Origin: Kryptolebias marmoratus
Taxonomy: Eukaryota > Chordata > Actinopteri > Cyprinodontiformes > Rivulidae
Direction: 5' to 3'
DNA length: 64,000 nucleotides
Assembly: GCF_001649575.2 (NCBI RefSeq)
Contig: NC_051433.1
Span: 23,822,387-23,886,386, forward strand
How positions within the stretch are numbered: position 1 is the stretch's first letter; each line of letters begins with the position of its first letter. This document shows positions 52,139-61,230 of the stretch, in pieces. The notes beneath the pieces are model-generated. The model saw only the letters and a program-made list of their open reading frames with translations. It was not told the DNA's origin and did no database searches. Position numbers and translations under genes: made by a program.

Positions 52139-52178
52139 GAGGGCGGGGTTTAAGAATGTGTTTTGTCTCGCGAGATTT
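52139..52178. promoter_or_regulatory. trnt1 CpG-type promoter with TCTCGCGAGA element
   Basis: The palindrome TCTCGCGAGA is at 52,166-52,175 and a GC box (GGGCGGGG) is at 52,141-52,148, roughly 300 bases upstream of the trnt1 ATG in a locally CpG-rich stretch (51.88-52.21 kb). TCTCGCGAGA is a known core element of TATA-less housekeeping promoters and can act in both directions. That this promoter serves trnt1 is inferred from its position. Confidence 0.6.
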
Positions 52179-52419
52179 CCTTCATGTGGTTTGTTTTGTT
52201 TTTAGCGGCTGCTCGTCTGTGTTCTTCAGATAAATAAACTGGAAGTAAATGGCTTTAGAAGAGTTTGTGCAGACCGTGGATAACAGAGCATCAAACCTTA
52301 CAGCAAACTGCTTCATTATCAATTAATTTGCGCTAATTGCATGTGGGACATAATGAGAAACACATTGTAAAGTGCTTTAAAGAATCTGGATGCGGTTAAA
52401 AAGGTGTAAACTCTATAAA

Positions 52420-52740
52420 TCTAGAGCATGTACTTGCAGTTTCATTCTCTAAAGTAAAAAAAGAAAAGAAACAAGTCCAGGTTTCCCACCATGGATAAAA
52501 TAAACCTCTTCTAATAAACACAAAATGGCAGTAATACAATGAGAAACAACACCAAGCAGAGTGGTGGTTTAAAATGCTATTAAAAGTGTATTTAGTCACC
52601 GGAGACTGAAAAGACTGAACGTTCCTTCGTGCTTTGAGCCTTCAGTCAAAGGCACATAAACTGATAACTTGACAAAGTGAAAATTCCCCATAGCACGACC
52701 ACAAGCAATTAGATGACTGATCTTAGTTTCCTTAAGCTTT
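52420..52740 (-). pseudogene. Diverged partial duplicate of the frmd4b 3' end and 3' UTR
   Basis: On the minus strand, text with the remnant of a C-terminus (K-L-R-S-V-I-stop against K-P-G-T-I-V-stop in the real gene) is followed by 'GGGAATTTTCACTT', 'GAAGGAAC..', 'TATTACTGCCA', 'TTTTGTGTTT', 'ATCCATG.TGG' and 'TAGAGAATGAA'. The same blocks occur in the same order downstream of the frmd4b stop (61,250-60,490). The copy lacks about 400 bases found in the middle of the frmd4b UTR. Just beyond its upstream edge (about 52,744) is CAGAGGTGGACAGTAAC, which looks like a hAT end and may have cut off the remainder. It encodes nothing useful. Confidence 0.75.
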
Positions 52741-53235
52741 CTGCAGAGGTGGACAGTAACTATATTTATTGTGTAACTGTAATTGAATTGAGGTCTGAAC
52801 ATATATATTTTTTAAAGTAAATAAGGGAGCCAATACATAAACACTGAGGCATCCTTATCACTATTCGGCTGTTATTCTTCCATTGTTGTCACATTTATTT
52901 ATTTGTGGCAAAAAGTGTGACCTAAATGTTCCCCATTTCCAATTTGTAATTAAAGCACAGAGATATGCAGGAAATTTAAAAATATTTTATACCAGCTGCC
53001 ATGTGGTTCATTTACCATGATTTGTTATTGAACAAGTTGAGCACTGTGGGGTGGTTTCATATTGCATTATCCAGGTGTGTTAAATGTTTTGAGTGGATTT
53101 GTTTCAGTTTGTTTTTGCACTTTATCTTGTAAAGGTTTTTCTTTTAACACTTTTTCGACCTCTGGAACCTTGACAGCAGTCTTCAAAAAAGAGTTGTTTG
53201 AAAAGCCAGATACCTTAATATAGCTTGATACATAA

Positions 53236-53288
53236 CATCCATCCATCCATCCATCCATCCATCCATCCATCCATCCATCCATCCATCC
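53236..53288 (+). repeat. (CATC)n microsatellite
   Basis: 53 bp of uninterrupted CATC tetranucleotide. Confidence 0.97.
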
Positions 53289-53399
53289 TGCTGCTGAGCT
53301 CTTTTGATGGGACGCTTGTCCAAAGAGTTTTGTTTTGTTTGTTTGTTTGTTTTTTAAGCAGCTGGACTTATTTTCTCATTTACAATTTTCACTTTGAAT

Positions 53400-53515
53400 C
53401 GAGAAAGTAAAACGTCTTTGACAAACTAGAGATGAACTCCAGTCGCTTTATTTAAAAACTGTTAGGGCTTGTCTTGTCCTTGATGACTGAGAATCTACAC
53501 CAACATGATGTAGAC
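53400..53515 (+). repeat. Dispersed repeat with 'GATGACTGAGAATCTACACC' end, copy 2
   Basis: 'aaaacgtctttgacaaacta', then 'gaactccagtcgcttt', ending GATGACTGAGAATCTACACC. A diverged relative of 19,150-19,335. Confidence 0.5.
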
Positions 53516-53647
53516 CTTGTTATATTGTTCTATAGGTATTGTTTTAATGAACTCCCTGATTTACAAAATGTGAATAAATCTACAAAATACTAATTTCTTA
53601 AACTGTCTGTGAAACCTTCATTGTTGTTGTCTAGGCAACATCTAACC

Positions 53648-53863
53648 CAGCTGTGTGCAACCCTGGTCCTGGAGGGCCACTATCCTGCATGTTTTAAAGG
53701 TTTCTCTGCTCCAGCACAACTGATTTGAATCAATAGGTAAATAAGAGGTCTATGTAGAATATAAAGAGGTAATTCAACCATTAAATCAAGTGTGTTGGAG
53801 ATGGGAAACAACGAAAAGAAAAGCAGAATAGTGACCCTTGAGGACCAGGGTTGCACACTCCTA
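53648..53863 (+). mobile_element. Short hAT-type MITE, copy 3 (216 bp)
   Basis: Starts CAGCTGTGTGCAACCCTGG and ends CCAGGGTTGCACACTCCTA. It has a perfect 8-bp duplication, ATCTAACC (53,640-53,647 and 53,864-53,871). It shares 'ggccactatcctgcatgttt' with copies 1 and 2, but its centre differs and is longer. Confidence 0.9.
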
Positions 53864-54329
53864 ATCTAACCACTAGATGGAGCCAGTGACTACATAGGAC
53901 CACAGGAGAGCTTTTAGGAGGGTCAGAACGCTGAAACTAGACTCATGTGTCTCATGTGTCTGGACTCATGTCTCTGCTGTCCCCTCCATAGGATCCTGGA
54001 CCCCTGGGAGATGTTCACAGCCATGACCGTGGTCCTCAGTGGTTCATTATCAGTAGGATTTAACAGAGCTGTAACAAACTGCTTCATTGGGGTGAACAAC
54101 AAAGTACATTTTTCACAAATGGTTCAACTTCATTTATAACTTTGTCTTACTAAAGAATTTCACACTAACTTTTGCTTTTCTATCTGTATTACAGTGATTT
54201 TTTTCACATGCTTCTTTTTTGCGTCCACAACTCGAAGGATCAAAAGGAGTTCTTCAAGATGAAGAGGAGTCTGGTGGGAAGTTGTGTTCATATGTTCTTT
54301 TTAAAAGATCCTAAAATGACCTAACATTG

Positions 54330-56560
54330 AAAGAAGCACTTTTCTGCTTTTCTTTTTTTTTTCAGTGTCTCTTTTTCTAAATCTCCTTAAGTTTCTCATT
54401 CAGCATGTGGTTAAAAAGAAATGTGTAAACTGAAAGACTTTAGCTCTACCTCAGGGTATCTCGTGTCACACCTTTCTCAGAACTTGTCAGGGCCCTTTTT
54501 TTCCCCGCAGCAATGAGGGCATCACATCTCTGCTGTGCAGCGATGCGATATGCGTCCTGTGCAACACAGCTGCAGGCTTCTCCTTTTGTGAAATCTGTGT
54601 TTAATCAGTCTCAGAAAGCCGTCGGCTCTGCCAGCTTGCACTCAAGTCAGAATGTGAAAGCAGCACAAGTGGTGCCTTTTAACAAAAACTGAAAAGTGCA
54701 CCGTAAGCACACGTCACTGCCAAGACTGGATTGTTTCAAGGTTTCAAACGCGAAGGTCTAATATTGATCTCATCTGTCTCTGTAAATAGAAACAAGAAAA
54801 ACATCTTTATGCTCTTGCAAATAAGGAGACGCACCAAGGAGTGAACACTGCTTTGACTCCAATCTGATCACTGTTCATATTTAGAAAAAGAACTTGGAGT
54901 GATATCCATCGGGAGTCCTCCTGAACCTGCATGATTTTAATCTTGACTTTACCTCTTGTGTGATGGATTTGTTCTCTTTAAATCAGTGCCAGTAGATTAT
55001 AGTGGTGTGAGCTGAGACCTTTGCAGCCACAAAGCTCCAAACCTGGATTATTCGCTCTGTCAGCTGCTTCTGCCGCTCTTGTTTTATTGGATTCCATTTA
55101 TAATCATCTGCAGATAAAGAAAATCGATGTAGAACATAAAACTCCTTCTTGGGATAGGTTGTAAAAAAAAAGAAAAAAGAGGGGGCATAAAGAACACTAT
55201 CCTTTTGATTTTAAAAATAGCCAGAACACATTTTTATATCTTTTTTATTTTACAAGTTGACTCAATTTCTTAAGGCGATAAAGCAAAAGTTCGTTTTTAT
55301 TTGCTAACTTTTTGAAGAGGGTTGCTGTGGAGTCATAATGGGTCGTCAGTGTCCTACCTGCAGTAGATAGCAGTCGAAGTGTTTTCTGTTCTCATGTGGG
55401 GGTGGGTCAAGTGAACCACTGCTAGAAGAGTGTCTCTTTTTGAGCCAAATTCACATTGTGGTTTTTATATATTTTTTGTTTCAGATAGTTTTGTGGACCT
55501 GAGGGGTTTTACTACAACAGTGGTTCTGATGTTCCTTCGCTAACTCAAAGTTTCTGCTTTCATTTCTGTCTGCATTCACTTTTTCCCCACTCAAAATACA
55601 CCAAGCTAACGAATAAAGTCCAAGGGAAAACAAAACTCCCTTTCATTCACACAGGACATCAGGACTATTCGTAGAAAAAGAAGAATACAAAGATCCTAAT
55701 TGGAAAACACTGTTGCCAAATGTTGCAATCACTTTATTGATCAACTCAAATATTTTATTTTTTATGAAATAAATCTAATAAATTTTTAATGAACATCTCA
55801 GTAAATGTCAAAATGTAGCTTTACCACCCGTTGTACATTATAAACCTGAAATGGTTCTGATGGTGTTGTAACACAATCCATATGTTTTTTTATTTCTTTG
55901 TTTTGTTTTCTTTTTTTTATTATTTCTTCCTGCTGTCCAACTGCAGCTTCTAAATGGTGCACAATAGGTAACTTGTCTTACAAGAGTATTTCAGATATTT
56001 CTTATGGTGAACTACTTGATGCGACGTCATTAAGATTTAGTTTTAATACGATTATAATACTTAGTCTTTGTATTTGATAGATTGTATGATTAAATAAACA
56101 TATATCCATGAATCAACATTGTGATTAAATTTAACAGTTAAAACGCTGACATTTCATCAGCACCTAAATGTGACATACCGACTGATTTATGATGACGTTC
56201 GTGTTATTTGTCAACCCAAGGTTTATTTTAAACCTCAGGCAGAGCTCTGATGACATAAATCTTGATACAGTCAGATTTTTCTGTCTAGGAGATCATTAAG
56301 AATAGAATCGGTGACCAAAATGAGCTCAAACAAAACTTTGAGCTTGTAGGTGCTCTACACAAACCCACTTCATAATATCCGAATTAACCCTTTAATGAAA
56401 CGTCAGCACTCTGCTGTGGTCAGCAGCACGGCACCTGCCTCCTGCGTGTCAGTGTCTTAAACAGAGATCTTATATGATCTGTTGGAGCTCAGAGAAGGTG
56501 TTGTGAATGACTCTCAGCTAGTACCACACCAGGCGTAAGCCCAAGACCTGTAAAATTAAC
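54330..56560. other. Intergenic, no gene seen
   Basis: AT-rich DNA between trnt1 and frmd4b. No supported exon or RNA gene. Confidence 0.5.
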
Positions 56561-56564
56561 AGAG

Positions 56565-56850
56565 TTATAGTCATTTTCTATTTTCTAAGGTTGATTAGCT
56601 GTGGCAGCCATCTTGAATTGGGTTGATTCAAAAAGAAAGTGAGTTGTCGACGTACAGCCAGTGATACCTTTCTAAAACTTTAAAGTCCAACAATTAGCGT
56701 TATCTCCAACCAAATTCCAAATCACACTCCGTGGGTTTTGTTTACTATTACTGTGAACTCTCATCTGCAGGTTTTGAAAAACTGCCCGTGTCTGTCTGTC
56801 GGCAAAATATCTCAACCACTAGACAGATTTCATTGAAACTGTTTTAAACT
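56565..56850. repeat. Dispersed repeat fragments (same family as 4.75 and 22.56 kb)
   Basis: 'gattagctgtggcagccatc' followed by 'ttgaattgggttgattca' is the inverse of the 'gatggccaccacagctaatc' block. At about 56,800 'cggcaaaatatctcaaccac' is the direct 'tagcaaaatatctcatgaac' block. The two pieces point in opposite directions. Confidence 0.5.
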
Positions 56851-56859
56851 AAAAGTTTT

Positions 56860-58105
56860 TCAATAAATCTGAACCCCTCTGTGGATTTTCTAACCGAAGC
56901 GGTAACAAACAAATGGACATCATCGTGTTGTCAAATATTTTTCAGTTCATAATCACCTCAGGCACAGATGCTCCCTAAGAACCTTGCTTCTCATAAAACA
57001 AATCCTTTTTAAAATCTGACAAGGAAGATTTCTAACCGTTTCTCCATACGTCATACTTTACGACTGCTGTCATGGCTGATGAGGTACTAAATACTGATGA
57101 CTATCTGACAAAACATCACTTCAAAAATGACCACACTGTCCTTTTATTTTTTTCTAAACAAGACGCTCATGTTCAACACTTTTCCAATCCAGTAGTGATT
57201 TACGTCCTCCTCTGTGGTGCATCATCGCCATCATGTCCATATTGTGAAACCATGAGGAGTGAACTCGAGCTCTGATGGCAGCAGTTTCAAGTAAAGTCAT
57301 GTCCCGGAGGGCACAGTGGGGGCCCTTGTTCTTGCTGGTGCAGGCCCAGCTGCTGTGTGGATCGCATTGACACGTGTGCGCTGCTGCGCGCTCAACAGGT
57401 GCGCGTCCTCGGTGTTTTCGACTTTGCTATGCTTGTGCTTTGCTAACTTTGTAGGGTTCAGAGAGATAACAGAAGCCTGCAGACTTGACAAACAAACAAA
57501 TCCATTTGTTGTTTCTCCCTCTAGCAGCTACGCAACAACTCTGCTCCTCGTGTGAGCGTCTGCATCACAGGGTGCGCGCTGTACATTGTTTAGCTTTACA
57601 ATGTTGTGTACACTTGAATGTCTTCTGCTGTCTGCACAGCGTCCCTCCTCCTTCAGTTTGGCTTTAGGCTGCCTGAGCCGATCCTGTACTCTCATAACTC
57701 ACGCAGTCTGTCATTCAGCAGATCAGAAGGCTCCGGGCTAGAAGACTGATCATGTGACACATTAATGATGACCCACAGTGACCCCTCTGTAAGTTAAAGA
57801 AGATAATCCATAATAGCCCCATAAGCAAGACTTGTGCAAATGTGATTTGTCAGCTAATCCAACTGTTCGCCTTGTCTGAGCCATTACTTCCTGGATCTGC
57901 TTCTCATAAAGAAGCCGTGCCGCAACATGATTTACAGGACGTTTAATCTTCGTGTGGCTGGCTAGTTTCAGTCGTTCATGTGAGACAACCTGCAGGAGGC
58001 TGCAGGGCTGAAATCATTAGGAAACAGCTTTTTCTGTGTCCGTGCCAGAACCACAGCTTTGTCCGCCAGTATTGAGTGTTAGTTAAAGTGCTAATAATGT
58101 ACATG
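56860..58105. other. Intergenic, no supported gene
   Basis: A 67-codon ATG frame at 57,072-57,275 has a fair start context but no homology that I recognise and no splice or promoter support. The rest shows no feature. Confidence 0.5.
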
Positions 58106-58109
58106 TACT

Positions 58110-58510
58110 GTGGCTACAAGCCCTTTCACCTTGGTGCTTCTGGGTTCCGGCTGCTGGTGCCTGCCCGGTGTGTTGGGGGCTCTGGGGAGGCCCTTCCTGC
58201 TTGGTGCCGGGCGGTTTCTCTGCTGGGGGCTGGTGTGAGCACCGGGCCGTTGGGGGTCGGGTCTCGGGCTTGGCCTGCATGGCGGGAGGTGGTGCCGTGG
58301 CTGGGTTGGAGGGGCTGGTGCCCTGCGTTTCTCCCCGTACCTCTTTGTCCCGGGGGGCTGCTGACCCTGTGCTTCTCTGGCGACCTTCCTCTGTGCGGAC
58401 ACACAGCTGCCTTGGGGTGTTGCCCGGTGTCTGTTTGCCTGGGACTGCTGCTGCCTTCTGCGGCTGGATCCACCTGTCCTCTCTGCTCTTGGGTGCCATA
58501 GATGGCGGGC
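58110..58510 (+). repeat. GC-rich, A-poor island, probably an interspersed repeat
   Basis: About 400 bp rich in G, C and T with very few A on the plus strand (for example 'gtgttgggggctctggggag'), abruptly different from the AT-rich flanks. Long open frames occur on both strands because stop codons are rare in such composition, not because of coding. It may be a fish GC-rich repeat; I could not find a second copy in the window. Confidence 0.5.
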
Positions 58511-58979
58511 CTTCTACTGTTCATGACATTTTTTTAACTGTGCATCTGCAGGTGACATACCAGCACATATACACCCACAAAACATGAACACACTTTTTTT
58601 TATTTTTGACGTACTCTATATGGTATGCCTGATATGCCACAACAGGACAAAAAAAAAGTTAAAACATTCAATTTTCAAAAATGTGTTTTTTAGAGATTTA
58701 CGAACTTCATGGATAACGTAAAAGGTCTATCATTCCTGGAAAGAATGCATATCGCTCACTGCCTTTTATCGCCAGAGCTTAATCTAAGATCCTCTTATGC
58801 TGAGAAAAGTTATAGCCATTTTGGTCAAACCTTAAAAATACCATAATGAGCAATCAACTGCATCCATCAACTTTGCGTTGCACAGACATTACTGCAGAAA
58901 TGATCTGAAATTATTGCTGGAATTGTCCTCTGACCTCGCCTTTTGAAATTTTATCTGGTTCAAGTCTATGAACAAAATA

Positions 58980-59140
58980 TTTGCATGAACTGCTATAAAA
59001 GTTTGTGAATTAGTGCCATTTTAAGACAACAGCAATCCACTTTGGTCTTGGTTGATATCTACTGTGTACAAAAGGTAAGACATTAATTATTCATAACACT
59101 TACGCAGAACCCCACCTCAAAATGGCCAAAATATTTCTAA
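58980..59140 (+). repeat. Dispersed 'ACAGAACCCCACTTCAAAA' repeat, copy 2
   Basis: 'gcatgaactgctataaaag', 'gcaatccactttggtcttgg', 'gacattaattattcataaca' and 'gcagaaccccacctcaaaat' match the copy at 35,170-35,400 in order. Confidence 0.55.
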
Positions 59141-59149
59141 CATTTCTGT

Positions 59150-60470
59150 TCATTCGCTGTATGTTACCTCAGGAGTCAAACAGTTTTTTATTTTAGTTCA
59201 TTTTTGGGTTTTCACCATTAGCTTAAAAGCAATATCAGCCCTTTTACACAGCAAATGACCAACTAAGAGTATTTCATGTACATACAGTACAGCTTGTAAA
59301 TATAGGCAGGCTGAAACCATCGTTACATCGACACCTAAACTAGAGCTCGAAGGATGTGAAACTGTTCCCTCGAGAGTGTGTTGCTCATCCCTGACGAACA
59401 ATAGAAACCAAATACGTTGTCATTTCACGCCGGTTCCAGTTCTTTGTATGATGGAGACATTTCTGTCTGTGGTTGCAGCCAAGCCCTAATCCACCCTCCA
59501 CATGAGAGGAGGTCTCTCTGTACTGTGTTAAGTAAAGGCTAAGTACAGAGGGGCCTTTTGTTTTGTAGTCGAGTGTCAGCTGGAAGAGCCTCCCCTGATG
59601 TCAGGCTGCAGCTGGTGTGAAGCAGCAGAGAGGGGGGGCAGCTGGATGAACAGCACTCTAACCCCTCCCTCGCTGCCTCAGAGTGAGGCAGACAATGTGA
59701 AGGTGTCTGGGACCTCCCCTGAGCTCGCCCAACAAGCAGAACATTGAGGGGCACTGTGAGAGAGTAAATCTGCTTAGTGGCAGGAAAATGTGCGAGGGAG
59801 GAAGGAAGGAAGGGAGGGATAGGGGGGTAAAGGTTTCTAGCACAATATACTGGGGGGGGGGTGCACGGACAACATGTGTACAGCAGACTTTGCAAACACC
59901 AACGCCAACAGGGAGGGTTCGGTGCTATAAACTGTAGCTTGTCGTTCACACGGCTGACAGCAGAGGTTACAGAGAGGGTGTGCCGGCCTTTAAATACTGG
60001 TTTGGTTGGTTTGCGACACAGAAACGCACAAAACCAGCCTGACAACAGCACCGCAGTGAGAACACAGCTGAGCACCAGAGATCTGCATGATGAAAATCAA
60101 CTCATTTATTCATTTCTTTTTCATTCTGGATAATACCAGTTCTGTCGCATTGCTAAAGGCACAGGAAAGAAGTTGATGTGCTTGGAATCATGTTACAAGT
60201 TTGACTTGATGAAAATGTAAATGAGACTAAGTTATATAGCTAATATATTTATTTTAAATTACTCCAAACAGAGGGCCGTTTGTGGTGTGAACTCATTTTA
60301 AAGGACGGTGAAGAATACCACCAAATAACAAACAATGATTCAATTTTTTTTAATCCAAACAAATGCAATAATACAAATTACTAAGAACCAGCTTAACAAT
60401 TATCGTTCACTATATATTACATGTTTTTTAAAAACATAAAAAAATGCTCTAAAAAAAAAAAAGGGAACAG
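59150..60470. other. Region beyond the frmd4b 3' UTR, no gene seen
   Basis: Contains purine-rich runs around 59,790-59,860. A minus-strand 178-codon frame here (59,539-60,075) begins with GTG and has no motif. AATAAA signals on the minus strand at about 60,107 and 60,247 could end the frmd4b transcript. Confidence 0.4.
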
Positions 60471-60479
60471 AACCAGTGT

Positions 60480-61230
60480 ATTTACAACAGCAACACTTAC
60501 TTACGGGTTCATTCTCTAGAGAGAAAAGACGAGCACCAGCCCATGATTTCCAGCATGGATCAAATAACCACGTTCTAAAAAAACACAAAACAGTAGTGGC
60601 AGTAATATCAGACTGGTGACTTCTGGTAATACTCAAACGGTGCAACAAATAAGTATTTGGCTCGATTATTGCGTATGTACTGACAGACTGAATACTTAGT
60701 AAAGAAAAAGCAACCAATGTTGTGAAAACCTGGGTGTAGTTACTGCAGAATGTTCAAAGAAAATCCTTATTTTAGTCATTGTGCTGAGTTCAGTCCTTCA
60801 TGTTTATATTGTTCTTATCAATCCTTCATGGTGCAGTGTTCAGAAAACAGAACAGCATCAGTTATTTATGTTGTTCATTGATGCTCGGTTTCCTTTCGCA
60901 GACACTCTCAGTCCTTGCTTGGTAAAGTTAACTCTGAAAGCCAACACTGTCAAAGTTCAGTTCGAGTTCCCTCTGGCTGTGCCACAGTCCACCTCAGGGT
61001 CCCGGTTACGTTTCAGCGCACAGGTGGTATTCTCCACAAACACACTAAACTCCACAAGTTTCGTCAGTCAAAAGAAGTGAAAATGAGAGCACTTGATTTG
61101 TTTACACACTGAAAACCAAAAACAGTTCCTTCATTCTTTGAATCTTCTTTACACAAAAACAGGTAAGTGCAGTCTAAGGCACAATGACAGCTTGTTGAAG
61201 TGAAAATTCCCACAGCACGGCGACAGGCAA
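60480..61230 (-). other. frmd4b: frmd4b 3' UTR
   Basis: Follows the frmd4b stop. Its partial duplicate at 52.42-52.74 kb aligns block by block to about 60,490, so this stretch was one unit with the gene tail when it was copied. The exact polyadenylation site is not determined. Confidence 0.5.

Noticed and set aside
52251..54324. Possible divergent plus-strand gene: an ATG frame at 52,251 (MALEEFVQTVDNRASN...), a frame at 53,989 (DPWEMFTAMTVVLSG...) and one at 54,196 (DFFHMLLFCVHNSKDQ...), the last two after acceptor-like sites
   Set aside because: No donor I could find joins these pieces in compatible phases, and no family is recognised. Kept only as a note to test with RNA-seq.
57072..57275. 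67-codon ATG frame with a CPYC motif
   Set aside because: Good start context but no upstream promoter, splice or homology support; likely chance.
58083..58587. Five long overlapping frames (103-141 codons) on both strands
   Set aside because: They arise from A-poor, GC-rich composition and share one low-complexity block. No domain is recognisable.
59539..60075. 178-codon minus-strand frame
   Set aside because: Starts with GTG, is low complexity and Pro/Ser/Cys-rich, with no homology that I recognise.
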